A stretch of 64,000 bases of DNA from JACVRW01 sp963837445. Its GTDB lineage: Bacteria > Actinomycetota > Thermoleophilia > Solirubrobacterales > Thermoleophilaceae. This document shows, one piece after another, positions 45,981-55,171 of the stretch. The position numbers and the translations under genes were made by a program. Numbering within the stretch: position 1 is the first letter of the stretch; every line of letters begins with the position of its first letter. The DNA is taken from the NCBI GenBank assembly GCA_963837445.1, contig CAWINK010000021.1:248001-312000 (forward strand), read 5' to 3'. The notes under the pieces were generated by a model. The model did not search any database and was not told the origin of the DNA. It was given only the letters and a program-made list of their open reading frames with translations.

Positions 45981-47333
45981 CTAGCCCTCCAGAACCGCCC
46001 CGTCGGGAATCGACGCCGGCCCCTCCACCCGAACGCGCCCGCGGACGACGACGTCCGCCCCGAACCGCACGTCCCCCTCGACCTCGAGCGCCTCCGCGGC
46101 GCGCAGCGAGGGCGGGCCGGCCGGGAAGCGCCCGTCGAAGTCGCGCAGCAGCTTGAACTCGTTCGACAGCCTCACCAGCGGCGCTGCCTCGCGCTCCGGC
46201 GTGAGCTGGATCTTCCAGTCGTCCGCCAGCTCGTACGCATCGGAGCGCACCACCAACAGGTCGCTCGTGGTCTTCACGGGCGTGAAGCGGGGGCGCGGCA
46301 CGTGCACCGCGGCCGCGCCGTCGAACACCGCGATCGCCGCTCCCATGGCGGTCTCCAGCTGTACGACCGCGGGCGAAGAGGGGTCGGTGGGATCCACGGT
46401 CTTGCGGTTCACGATCATCGGCAGCCCCAGGATCCCGTCGTGCTCCTCGAGCATCCGCTCGAGTGCGCGCAGGTTCACCCAGATGCTGTTGGCGTTGAAG
46501 AAGCGGTGGCGCTCCACGTCCTCGAAGGCCTCCTGGTCCTCGCCGGGGACCTGGGCGGTCTCGCGCAGCACGAGGCCGCCGCCGCCGCGCCGGCGCGCGA
46601 GGTGGCCTCCCTTGCGATCGGCCTCCGTGCGGTCGACGACCTCTGAGAGGAACGGCAGCCCCTGGCTCGCGAACCAGCCGAGGATGCGCGGTTCGAGCAC
46701 GGCTCCGAGGTTGTCCGAGTTCGACAGGAAAACGTATTCGTACCCGTGCTCGAGCAGCGTGGAAAGGGTTCCCGACGTGGCGAGCGAGGTGAAGACGTCC
46801 CCGTGGCCCGGCGGCGCCCATTCGAGCGACGGGTCGTCGGGCCAGCTCACCGGGTCGAACCCATCGGCCAGCAGCTTCGGCACCTTGCCCTGCACGAAAT
46901 CTAGGGGCAGCCCGTCGATCTCGAGCTCGGGGAACTTCTTCAGTGCTTCGAGGGTGTCATTGCGCGTCGCGAAGCTATTCATCAGGAGCAGCGGAATCGC
47001 CGCATCGTGCTCGGCCCGCAGGTGAAGCACCTGGCGCACGATCACGTCGAGGAAGGTCTGTCCCTCCTTTATCTCGAGCAGCGATTTCGCCCTCGTCATT
47101 CCCATGCTCGTCCCGAGACCTCCGTTGAGCTTGAGCACCACCACCCTTTGGAGCGACTCCGGGTCGGGCTCGGGAAGGTCGTCTGCGCTCGGGAGATCGG
47201 TGAGCGGCTCGAGCTCCGCCTCGGGGAGCAGGCCCTGCTCGCCGCTGCGAAGGCGTTCCTCGTAGTGCGCGAACGTCTCGATCGCGATCTCCGGCAGCCC
47301 CTCCCGCCGCATCTTCTCCGTCGCCGCGCTCAC
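45981..47333 (-). CDS. UTP-glucose-1-phosphate uridylyltransferase, eukaryote-like UDPGP family
   Basis: 450 residues of the UDPGP family, with the nucleotide-binding loop VVVLKLNGGLGTSMGMTRAK near residue 65, then LLLMNSFATRNDTLEALKKF, GHGDVFTSLATSG and EYVFLSNSDNLGAVLEPRIL. It is not the GalU type usual in bacteria. UDP-glucose feeds polysaccharide and trehalose synthesis. The C-terminus has a left-handed beta-helix-like end (VEGDVRFGADVVVRGRVRVE). A sugar-dehydrogenase gene that could use UDP-glucose lies at the right edge of the window. Confidence 0.9.
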   Translation of the reverse strand: MSAATEKMRREGLPEIAIETFAHYEERLRSGEQGLLPEAELEPLTDLPSADDLPEPDPESLQRVVVLKLNGGLGTSMGMTRAKSLLEIKEGQTFLDVIVRQVLHLRAEHDAAIPLLLMNSFATRNDTLEALKKFPELEIDGLPLDFVQGKVPKLLADGFDPVSWPDDPSLEWAPPGHGDVFTSLATSGTLSTLLEHGYEYVFLSNSDNLGAVLEPRILGWFASQGLPFLSEVVDRTEADRKGGHLARRRGGGGLVLRETAQVPGEDQEAFEDVERHRFFNANSIWVNLRALERMLEEHDGILGLPMIVNRKTVDPTDPSSPAVVQLETAMGAAIAVFDGAAAVHVPRPRFTPVKTTSDLLVVRSDAYELADDWKIQLTPEREAAPLVRLSNEFKLLRDFDGRFPAGPPSLRAAEALEVEGDVRFGADVVVRGRVRVEGPASIPDGAVLEG

Positions 47334-47357
47334 CGCGGCGATCCTAGAGCGGCTAGC

Positions 47358-47840
47358 GTGCGCGGAGTGATCACGACTGTCACCGAAGCCGACCTTCCCG
47401 AGCTGCTGCCGCTCATGCGCGGCTACTGCGACTTCTACGAGGTCGCCCCGTCGGACGACGCCCTGCTCGCGATGTCACGCACCCTGATCGCCGATCCTGA
47501 GCTGGAGGGCATCCAGCTGATCGCGCGCGACGACGGCGGCCGCGCGGTGGGCTTCGCCACGATCTTCTGGACCTGGTCCACCCTCAGTGCCTCCCGTCTC
47601 GGCGTGATGAACGACCTGTTCGTGTCAGACGAAGCGCGCGGGGGCGGCCACGCGGACGCGCTGATCGCGGCGTGCGTGGAGCGCTGCCGCGAGCGCCAGG
47701 CGACCGAGCTCGCCTGGCAGACGGCGTACACGAACCACCGCGCGCAGGCCGTCTACGAGCGCGTGGGCGCGAAGCGCGACGAGCGCTGGCTCGACTACTC
47801 GCTCGACGTGGCGCCCGGCGAGACCACGCCGGCCTCATAG
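47358..47840 (+). CDS. GNAT-family N-acetyltransferase
   Basis: 160 residues from GTG (47358-47360); a second GTG three codons later is possible. The acetyl-CoA site is in MNDLFVSDEARGGGHADAL (V-x-x-x-x-R-G-G-G pattern), followed by AWQTAYTNHRAQAVYERVGA. The substrate is unknown. The gene starts 25 bases from the divergent UDP-glucose pyrophosphorylase and overlaps the convergent response regulator by 46 bases. Confidence 0.85.
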   Translation: MRGVITTVTEADLPELLPLMRGYCDFYEVAPSDDALLAMSRTLIADPELEGIQLIARDDGGRAVGFATIFWTWSTLSASRLGVMNDLFVSDEARGGGHADALIAACVERCRERQATELAWQTAYTNHRAQAVYERVGAKRDERWLDYSLDVAPGETTPAS

Positions 47841-48472
47841 GCCAGCACCACGGCCTGCACGCGGTCGCGCACGCCCAGCTTCATCAGCACGCGCGCCACG
47901 TGGGTCTTCACGGTGGTCTCGGAGACCACCAGCTCCGCGGCGATCTCCGCGTTCGACATCCCACGCGCGATCAGCTTGAAGACCTCGAGCTCGCGCGGGG
48001 TCAGATCCTCGAGCGAGGCGGGCGCCGAGCGCTGGGCGGCGCCCGAGCGCGAGAACTCGTGGATCAGGCGCTTCGTGACAGAGGGGGCGAGCAGCGCATC
48101 GCCCTGTGCGATCACGCGGATGCCGTCCACCAACTGCTCGGCGGGCACGTCCTTGAGCAGGAAGCCGCTCGCGCCCGCGCGCAGCGCGTCGTAGACGTAC
48201 TCGTCGAGGTCGAACGTGGTGAGCATCAGGACGCGCGGGGAGCCATCGCCGTCCCCATCGGCGATCACGCGCGTGGCCTCGATGCCGTCCATCTCTGGCA
48301 TGCGGATGTCCATCAGCACCACGTCGGGCTTCAGCCGCCGGACGCTGTCCACGGCCTGGGTGCCGTCCGCGCACTCGCCCACGACCTCGATGTCCTCCTC
48401 GGCGTCGAGGATCATGCGGAAACCGGCCCTGATCAGAGCCTGGTCGTCCACGAGCAGCACGCGGATGCTCAT
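47795..48472 (-). CDS. NarL/LuxR-family response regulator
   Basis: 225 residues. The receiver has VLLVDDQALIRAGFRMIL, the phospho-acceptor in VVLMDIRMPEMDG, a Thr in VLMLTTFDLDEYV and a Lys in GFLLKDVPAEQ. The output helix-turn-helix is LTPRELEVFKLIARGMSNAE and VVSETTVKTHVARVLMKLG. It follows the two kinase genes with an ATGA overlap to the intact one. The divergent ABC transporter genes beyond the kinases are plausible targets. Confidence 0.92.
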   Translation of the reverse strand: MSIRVLLVDDQALIRAGFRMILDAEEDIEVVGECADGTQAVDSVRRLKPDVVLMDIRMPEMDGIEATRVIADGDGDGSPRVLMLTTFDLDEYVYDALRAGASGFLLKDVPAEQLVDGIRVIAQGDALLAPSVTKRLIHEFSRSGAAQRSAPASLEDLTPRELEVFKLIARGMSNAEIAAELVVSETTVKTHVARVLMKLGVRDRVQAVVLAYEAGVVSPGATSSE

Positions 48473-49641
48473 GCGGCCACCAGCGGTCGCGTGGGCAGCC
48501 GGGCTTGCACCGCGAAGCCGCCACCGCGGCGCCGGCCCGCCTGCACGAGCCCGCCGTAGAGCGCCGCGCGCTCGCGCATCCCGACGAGGCCGTGGCCACC
48601 GCCTGCTGCGCTGAGGTCATCGAACTCGCTCGGTCCCTCGCCGTCGTCCTCGACGGTCAGCACGACCTCGTTCGGCTCATACGCCACCGTCACCGAGGCA
48701 CAGCCGCCGCCCGCGTGCTTGAGGGCATTCGTGAGCGCCTCCTGGACGATCCTGTACGCGGTGAGGTCTATCCCCGGCGGGAGCTTCACGGCCTCGCCCA
48801 CAACGCGCAGCTCGACCCTGAGGCCGGCGGCTCGGGCCCGGCGGGCCAGCTCGTCGATGCGCGTGATGCTGGGCGGGCCCGCGAGATCCTCCCCCTCGCC
48901 CCGACGAACCGCGCCGAACAGGTGGCGGATCTCCGCCAGCGCCTCCCGGCCTGTGCGCTGTATCAGCGCGGCCACCTCGACCGCACGCTCGGGATCGCGG
49001 TCGATGATCCGGCGCGCAGCCGCCGCCTGCACGACCATCACGCTCAGGTTGTGGGCGAGCACGTCGTGCAGCTCGCGCGCGATCCGGCTGCGCTCGAGCG
49101 CGATGGCGCGGCGTTCATCCTCCTCGCGCGCATGCGCCGCACGCTCCGCCTTCTCGGCCAGCTCGCGGGCAAGCATCGTCTGGTTGCGCAAGGTGCGCCC
49201 GACGAGCCACGGAACGAACCAGAAGAAGGTGACCGGGAAGAAGATGTCGCTCGGGTCGTACATGATGCAGACGACCACGACCACGACCGCGCCGATCGCC
49301 AGCGAGATCAAGCTGCTGCGACCGAAAAGGTGGCGCCCGGCGGAGTAGCCGCCCACTATCAGAACGACGATTCCCATGGCCAGGTCCGGGGGCATCGTCA
49401 GGAACAGCGCGAGCACCAGCAGCCCGGTGAACATCCCGACCACCATGAGCAGCGGTCGCGACCGGCGCCAGACGAAGCACAACGCGATCAGCGCTACCAC
49501 GACGATGTTCGCCGCAAGCGGACCCTCCCGGTGCGACGCGGTGGACACGTCGACAACCGCAGCCACCACCAGGGCAGCGACGATGAGTCTGTCGATCGTC
49601 CGCCAGTCGCGCTCGCTGAGCATGCGGAGCCGCCGGCGCAT
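48469..49641 (-). CDS. Sensor histidine kinase (HisKA_3 type), intact
   Basis: 390 residues. About six membrane spans occupy the first 150, followed by a coiled linker. The phospho-acceptor is His 192 in RSRIARELHDVLAHNLSVM. The ATPase domain has IVQEALTNALKHAGG (N box), VLTVEDDGEGPSEFDD (G1) and GHGLVGMRERAALYGG (G2). It starts in a TGATG junction with the upstream kinase-like gene and overlaps the response regulator start. There is no extracytoplasmic sensor domain, so signals likely come from the membrane or a partner. Confidence 0.92.
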   Translation of the reverse strand: MRRRLRMLSERDWRTIDRLIVAALVVAAVVDVSTASHREGPLAANIVVVALIALCFVWRRSRPLLMVVGMFTGLLVLALFLTMPPDLAMGIVVLIVGGYSAGRHLFGRSSLISLAIGAVVVVVVCIMYDPSDIFFPVTFFWFVPWLVGRTLRNQTMLARELAEKAERAAHAREEDERRAIALERSRIARELHDVLAHNLSVMVVQAAAARRIIDRDPERAVEVAALIQRTGREALAEIRHLFGAVRRGEGEDLAGPPSITRIDELARRARAAGLRVELRVVGEAVKLPPGIDLTAYRIVQEALTNALKHAGGGCASVTVAYEPNEVVLTVEDDGEGPSEFDDLSAAGGGHGLVGMRERAALYGGLVQAGRRRGGGFAVQARLPTRPLVAA

Positions 49642-50804
49642 CAGTCGCTCCCCTCGAGCGGCAACCGCGCCGTCAGCTGGAAGCCGCCGGACTCCCGGCG
49701 GCCGGTGCGGAGGCGACCGCCGTACAGCCCGACGCGGTCGCGCAGGCCAGGCAGGCGCTCGGATTCTCCGCCGCTTCGGTCGTCCAGCACCTCCAGATCC
49801 AGGTCGCGCGGGCCATAGCGAACCACGAGCGACGCCTCCGACGCGCCCTGCTCGCTAGCGGCGCTCAGGGCGTCCTCGATCACCCTGTACGCGGTGAGGT
49901 CGAGTCCAGGCGGCAGGGTGCGCTCCTCGCCCTCCATCTGACAGTCCACCTCGAGCCCGTTCGCGCGCACCCGCTCGACGAGCGTCTCGAGCCGCGCCAG
50001 CCCGGGCTGGGGCGCCAGCTCCGGCCCGTCCCCGTCGCGACGCAGCACGCCGAGCAGCCGGCGCATCTCGGTGAGGGCGTCACGGCCGGTCACCTCGACC
50101 GCGGCGAACGCCGTGCCGGCGCCGGCGTTGTCCTGCACCGCGATCGCACGAGGAACGGCCTCGGCCTGCACGACCATCGCGCTCACGCCATTGGCAACGA
50201 TCGCCTGCAGCTCAGCGGCGATCCGGGCACGCTCTTCCTCCACCGCACTTCGGGCTCGCTCGACCCGCTCCGCCTCCGCACGGGCGGTCTTCTCGCGGAG
50301 TTCCGCCTGGAGCAGCGCGCGGCTGCGAAGCGCGCGTCCGGCCAGGGCGGGCAGGACGAAGATGATCGTGCCCCATAGCAGGACGTCCGTGGTGAGCCCT
50401 TCTTCCTCGAGGCTGAGCGCGACCAGCGTCGCGACGAAAGGCACACCGAACGCGGGCCAGAAGCGCCGGTCGTCCGCGTAGCGCCCGGTCGAGTAGAAGA
50501 GCAGTATCAGGGCCACGAACGGCGTGGTGACCTCCGTGGTGAGGTAGCCGTCGAGAGGCGCCTGGATGACCATCGGCACCGCGAAGATCACGCCGGCGAT
50601 CAGCGGGTCACGGCGCCGGAACGCGACCGCCGAGACCGCCACCGCGCCGGCCACCATCGTGAGCGCGCGGTCGCGCCCGTCAGGGGGGTCGACGAGGGCG
50701 AACTCGAGCAGGTTGACGACCACGAACAGCGCCGCGAGCAGCACGTCGGCGTGGAACGGGTCCACCGCCCGGATGCGAGCGCGCACGGATTCCAGCATCA
50801 GCAC
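49641..50804 (-). CDS. Degenerate histidine-kinase paralogue (predicted pseudokinase)
   Basis: 387 residues with the same plan as its neighbour: about six membrane spans, linker, dimerisation and ATPase-like domains. The H box reads ARIAAELQAIVANGVSAMVV, so Gln 200 replaces the phosphorylated His. The N box is VIEDALSAASEQG instead of IVQEALTNALKHA, losing the metal-binding Asn (Ala 314) and the His. G1 and G2 are weakened (VLDDRSGGESERLPGLRDRV). It should not autophosphorylate, and may bind ATP poorly. It is translated just before the intact kinase (TGATG), suggesting a heterodimer or regulatory role. Confidence 0.85.
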   Translation of the reverse strand: MLMLESVRARIRAVDPFHADVLLAALFVVVNLLEFALVDPPDGRDRALTMVAGAVAVSAVAFRRRDPLIAGVIFAVPMVIQAPLDGYLTTEVTTPFVALILLFYSTGRYADDRRFWPAFGVPFVATLVALSLEEEGLTTDVLLWGTIIFVLPALAGRALRSRALLQAELREKTARAEAERVERARSAVEEERARIAAELQAIVANGVSAMVVQAEAVPRAIAVQDNAGAGTAFAAVEVTGRDALTEMRRLLGVLRRDGDGPELAPQPGLARLETLVERVRANGLEVDCQMEGEERTLPPGLDLTAYRVIEDALSAASEQGASEASLVVRYGPRDLDLEVLDDRSGGESERLPGLRDRVGLYGGRLRTGRRESGGFQLTARLPLEGSD

Positions 50805-50968
50805 GTCCCCAAGGTAACCGCGCGCGTGTGAATAGGCATCGTCCGAGCCGACGATTCCCTGTCATCCGCGAGGAGGACGAACCACCTACGCGAGATCGTT
50901 CCAGCGGCCACGGAAGATCGCCGTCGAGGCCGATGCGCAGAAGGCCCGCTGATGGGACCTTGGTCGCC

Positions 50969-51427
50969 ATGGCCAACTGGACCGCGACCACCACCGCCAA
51001 GGCAACTCCCGAGCAGATCCTCGAGGTGCTCACGCACCCACAGGAGATCCGGCGCTGGTCGCCGGTGGATTTCGACGTCGACGAGCTCGGCGCCGCGCGG
51101 CTCGCCGCCGGCACTCGCGCACGTGTGACCGGCAAGGTCGCCGGCGTACGTGTGGGCTTCGACGTGGAGGTCCACGCCGCCGACGAGCAGGTGCTGGAGC
51201 TATCGGCGGACGGTCCGGTCGGCCTCGACGTGCGCTACGAGCTGGCGCCCGCGGATGCGGGTTCCGAGCTCTACGCCTCCGTCTCGGTGCGGCGTGGCGG
51301 CGGCATCACGGGCCGCCTTGTCGCCAACGCCACTGCCGCGCTGCTCGCGGCGGGCGCGCTGGACGGCGCGGCGGGCCGCATCGCCCGCGCCGCAGAGCAT
51401 CAGCCGGAGCTGGCTCTCGTCGCATGA
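50969..51427 (+). CDS. SRPBCC (CoxG/polyketide-cyclase-like) protein
   Basis: 152 residues from ATG 50969 (MANWTATTTAKATPEQ); the preceding residues in frame are Arg-rich and not family-like. It has the START/SRPBCC pattern: ILEVLTHPQEIRRWSP, GTRARVTGKVAGVRVGFDVE, LDVRYELAPADAGSELYASV. Such folds bind hydrophobic ligands. It lies 20 bases upstream of the ABC ATPase start and is likely in one transcript with the transporter. The function is not assignable from sequence. Confidence 0.7.
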   Translation: MANWTATTTAKATPEQILEVLTHPQEIRRWSPVDFDVDELGAARLAAGTRARVTGKVAGVRVGFDVEVHAADEQVLELSADGPVGLDVRYELAPADAGSELYASVSVRRGGGITGRLVANATAALLAAGALDGAAGRIARAAEHQPELALVA

Positions 51428-51447
51428 ACCCAACCAAGGAGGATCCC

Positions 51448-52209
51448 ATGTACAACGGCACGGCAACCATCGCTCCGATCGCGCCCGCCAGCGCGGCCGT
51501 GGCGGCTCACAACCTCGTCCGCCGCTACGGCGAGGGCGATTCGGCGGTGGAGGCCGTGGGCGGCGTGTCGCTCGAGGTGCCCGCCGGCCAGTTCACCGCG
51601 ATCATGGGCCCGAGCGGCTCGGGCAAGTCCACCCTGATGCACCTGCTGGCCGGCCTCGACCGCCCCACGGATGGCACCGTCGAGATCGGTGGTCAGGACA
51701 TCACGACGATGGGCGACAAGCAGCTCACGCTGCTGCGCCGCAAGCACATCGGCTTCGTATTCCAGGCGTTCAACCTGGTCCCGACGCTGACTGCCGAGGA
51801 GAACGTGACGCTGCCGCTGGCGATCGCCGGCAAGAAGATCGACCGCTCGTGGGTCGATGCCGTGATCCAGCGCGTGCGTCTCGACGATCGCCGCTCGCAC
51901 CGCCCGGCCGAGATGTCCGGCGGGCAGCAGCAGCGTGTGGCCTTGGCGCGTGCCCTGGTGGCCGAGCCGACGGTGCTGTTCGCCGACGAGCCCACCGGCA
52001 ACCTCGACTCCCGCACCAGCGCCGAGGTGCTCGCGCTGCTGCGCGATGCGGTGTCGGCCTACGGGCAGACGACCGTGATGGTGACCCACGACGCCCACGC
52101 GGCGGCCGTGGCCGACCGTGTCCTCTTCCTCGCCGACGGCCGTCTCGTCTCGGACGTCGCGGGAGCAACCGAGGGCGAGATCCTCGAGACCGTGAAGGAG
52201 CTGTCATGA
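51448..52209 (+). CDS. ABC transporter ATP-binding protein, MacB/LolD-like
   Basis: 253 residues from ATG 51448, chosen because AAGGAGG lies 5-6 bases upstream; an earlier in-frame ATG at 51424 lacks a ribosome site. Walker A GPSGSGKST, the Q-loop HIGFVFQAFNLVPTLTAEEN, signature MSGGQQQRVALARAL and Walker B VLFADEPTGNLDSRT are complete. This class works with FtsX-like permeases in mechanotransmission or lipoprotein/antibiotic export. Its stop overlaps the permease start (ATGA). The kinase/regulator genes lie divergently upstream. Confidence 0.92.
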   Translation: MYNGTATIAPIAPASAAVAAHNLVRRYGEGDSAVEAVGGVSLEVPAGQFTAIMGPSGSGKSTLMHLLAGLDRPTDGTVEIGGQDITTMGDKQLTLLRRKHIGFVFQAFNLVPTLTAEENVTLPLAIAGKKIDRSWVDAVIQRVRLDDRRSHRPAEMSGGQQQRVALARALVAEPTVLFADEPTGNLDSRTSAEVLALLRDAVSAYGQTTVMVTHDAHAAAVADRVLFLADGRLVSDVAGATEGEILETVKELS

Positions 52210-54739
52210 CGCGGGTGGCGCTACGAGGCCTGACCACGCGCCGTCTGCGGACGGTGCTCACCGCCCTGGCCATCGTGCTCGGGGTTGCGATGGTGAGCGG
52301 CTCCTACACGCTCACCGACACGATGCGCGGGGCAGCCGACTCGCTGTCGAGCTCTGCGTACGACGGGACCGCCGCGGTGGTCTCGGCGAAGACCGCGTTC
52401 GACGTGGACGACGAGTTCGCGGTTCGCCCCACGATTCCAGCGTCGGACCTCGAGCAGGTTCGAGCGGCACCCGGGGTCGAGAAGGCCGTGGGCAGCATCA
52501 GCGACGAGGCACGGATCGTGGGCAAGGACGGCGACATCGTCGGCACCGGCCCGTACTTCGGCGTCGGGCTCGACCCGCAGGCGGGCAAGCTCTCGCCCTT
52601 CAAGCTGAAGGAGGGCAGGTTCGCCTCCGGTCCGGGTCAGGTCGTGATCGACGCCGGCACGGCCGACCGCGAGGACTACTCGGTCGGCGACACGATCGCC
52701 ATTCAGGCCCGCGGGCCCGAGCGCAAGCTCGAGGTCAGCGGCATCGGCACGTTCGGCACGGTCGACTCGATCGGCACGGCGACGTTCGCCCTGTTCGATC
52801 TCCAGGCGGCGCAGACGCTGTTCGACAAGCAGGGTCGATACACCGAGATCCTCGTCGGCGGGCCGGACTCTGTCCGCAAGCAGCTCTCGGAGTCGCTCGG
52901 CGACTCGCTTCAGGTCCAGACGGCGGCGAAGCACGACCGCTTCACGCTCGACGGTCTGAAGACGTTCGTGAATTTCCTCAAGGTGTTCCTGCTCGTGTTC
53001 GGCGGCATCGCCGTCTTCGTGGGCGCGTTCACCATCTACAACACGCTCTCGATCACGGTCGCGCAGCGCTCGCGTGAGCTCGCGCTGCTGCGGGCGCTCG
53101 GCGCCACTCGGCGTCAGGTGCTGCGCTCGGTCGTGCTCGAGGCGCTGGCCGTGGGCACCGTTGCCTCGGTGATCGGGCTCGTGGCCGGCATCGGCCTGGC
53201 GAAGCTGCTGGGCGGCGTGTTCGCGTCGATGGGCATCGACCTGCCGTCAACCGACACGGTCTTCGGCGCGCGGACGATCATCGTCTCGCTCCTCGTGGGG
53301 ATCGTGGTCACGGTGCTCGCCGGCCTTGGCCCGGCGCTGCGCGCCACACGCGTGTCGCCGGTCACGGCAATGCGCGAGGGCACGGAGATTCCGGCCGGGA
53401 GGATCGGCCGCCGGGCGCCGCTGTTCGCGGCGATCACCGGTGCGCTCGCCCTCGGCGTGCTCGGGATCGGCCTGTTCGGCCCGGGCATCGAGGCGGAGGG
53501 CCGCATGGCGCTGCTGGCGCCAGGCTCGCTCCTCCTGTTCATCGCCGTGGCGCTGATCTCGCCCCGGCTCGTGCCTCGCCTCGCGTCCGCGCTGGGCCGG
53601 CCGGGCCAGCGGATCGCCGGCGTGGCCGGCGGGCTCGCCCGTCGCAACGCCATGCGCAACCCGGGCCGCACCGCGGCCACGGCCGCCGCGCTCATGATCG
53701 GGATCGCGCTGGTGGCGTTCTCGGCGGTGCTCGGCGCGGGCATGCGCGAGTCCACCAAGGGAGCGCTGGACGAGCAGGTCCGCGCCGACTACGTGATCGT
53801 CGGCCAGGACGGCTGGTCACCGATCGACCCACAGGCCGCCAAGGCGGTCGCGGAGGTGCCGGGCGTGGAGATCTCCACCGGCCTGGTTCAGGACGCAGGA
53901 CGCTCGTTCGGCAAGGAGATCTCGGTCGACGGCGTGGACGAGGCGCGGATCGCCTCCGTCTTCGGGTTCGACTGGGACAAGGGCTCGGACGACGCGTATG
54001 CCGAGCTGGCCTCGGGCGGCGCGATCGTGACCGATCGCTTCGCCGAGGACCACGACCTCGCGGTGGGCGACCGCTTCGAGGTCACGGCGATCAAGGGCGA
54101 CAAGCTCGACCTGAGCGTGGCCGGCATCTCGAAGCCGGACCGGTTCGATCCGCTCGCCACGGGCGAGGTCACGATCGCCCGGTCGGCGTACGAGCGGTCG
54201 TTCACGGCCGAGCGCGAGCGCTATGCGTTCGTGTCTGTGGACGGCGCGTCGCAGCCGCAGCTCGAGAAGGCGCTCGCGTCCTTCCCGGACGTGAAGCTCC
54301 AATCGAAGAGCGAGTTCGCAACCGACCAGTCCGCCTGGGTGGACCAGATCCTCGGGATCTTCTACGTCCTCCTCGGCCTGGCCGTGATCGTCTCGCTGTT
54401 CGGCATCGTGAACACCCTGGCCCTCTCGGTGCTCGAGCGCACGCGCGAGCTCGGGATGCTCAGGGCGATCGGGATGAGCCGCCGCCAGGTGCGGCGGATG
54501 ATCCGCCACGAGAGCGTCGTGACGGCGCTGATCGGGGCCGTGCTCGGGATCGCGGTCGGCCTGTTCCTGGCCGGCCTCGCGACCACGGCGCTGGCGGACG
54601 AGGGGCTGCGCTTCGCGGTCCCGGTGGGCTCGCTCGTGGCGTTCACGTCGTGGCCGCGGTGGCCGGCATCCTGGCCGCAATGGGCCCGGCCCGCCGGGCC
54701 GCCCGCCTCGACGTGCTCAGGGCGCTGCAGTACGAGTAG
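52206..54739 (+). CDS. Large ABC permease with two FtsX-like domains (one apparent frameshift)
   Basis: About 844 residues. Two FtsX/MacB repeats are present. The first begins with span TVLTALAIVLGVAMVSGSYT and has FLKVFLLVFGGIAVFVGAFT and ELALLRALGATRRQVLRSVV. The second begins RNAMRNPGRTAATAAALMIG and has GIFYVLLGLAVIVSLFGIVN and ELGMLRAIGMSRRQVRRMIR. Large extracytoplasmic domains lie between. One base is missing near 54650; restoring it gives VVAAVAGILAAMGPARRAAR and LDVLRALQYE, ending at TAG 54737. With the ATPase it forms a type VII-like transporter, substrate unknown. Confidence 0.88.
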
Positions 54740-54751
54740 AGAGCCGTCGCC

Positions 54752-54790
54752 GGCCCACCGCCGCCAGCAGGATCAGGGCGGCGGTGGGCC
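54752..54790. terminator. Hairpin between converging ABC permease and VOC genes
   Basis: Perfect 14-bp arms GGCCCACCGCCGCC (54752-54765) and GGCGGCGGTGGGCC (54777-54790) around an 11-base loop. It starts 12 bases after the permease stop and ends 21 bases before the VOC stop on the other strand. No T tract is seen. A shared factor-independent-like stop is likely. Confidence 0.6.
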
Positions 54791-54811
54791 CGGCGATCGG
54801 CCCATCGGAGG

Positions 54812-55171
54812 TCACTCGTACGGCGCGTAGCGGTGGTGCAGCATCAGGTCGTTGCCGTCCGGGTCGGTGAAGAACGCCATGTGGCAGACGCCGGTGTCCA
54901 GAATGTCGCCGAGAAAGCTGACGCCCTTTTCCTCCAGCTCGGCGCGTGCGGCCGCGACGTCATCCACGTGTAGCGCGAGATGGGCGTTCTTCTGCGGCGC
55001 GAACTCCATGCCGAACCGCTCCGGCTCCCAGATGCCGAGACAGGTCTCGCCCACCCAGAAGTCGGTCGGCGCTTGCCCGTCAGGGCGCAGCCCGAGCGTC
55101 TCGCCGTAGAACTGCCGTGCGCGCTCCCAGTCCTGTGATGGCACGCCAACGAAATCGAGTTTGGTGATCAT
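54812..55171 (-). CDS. VOC-family glyoxalase-like protein
   Basis: 119 residues, a single vicinal-oxygen-chelate unit: KLDFVGVPSQDWERARQFYG, then HLALHVDDVAAARAELEEKG and CHMAFFTDPDGNDLMLHHRY with the usual metal-ligand positions. Similar small proteins act in methylglyoxal, antibiotic (bleomycin/fosfomycin-type) or unknown chemistry. The ATG overlaps the stop of the upstream exported protein gene (ATGA), so they are cotranscribed. Confidence 0.85.
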   Translation of the reverse strand: MITKLDFVGVPSQDWERARQFYGETLGLRPDGQAPTDFWVGETCLGIWEPERFGMEFAPQKNAHLALHVDDVAAARAELEEKGVSFLGDILDTGVCHMAFFTDPDGNDLMLHHRYAPYE

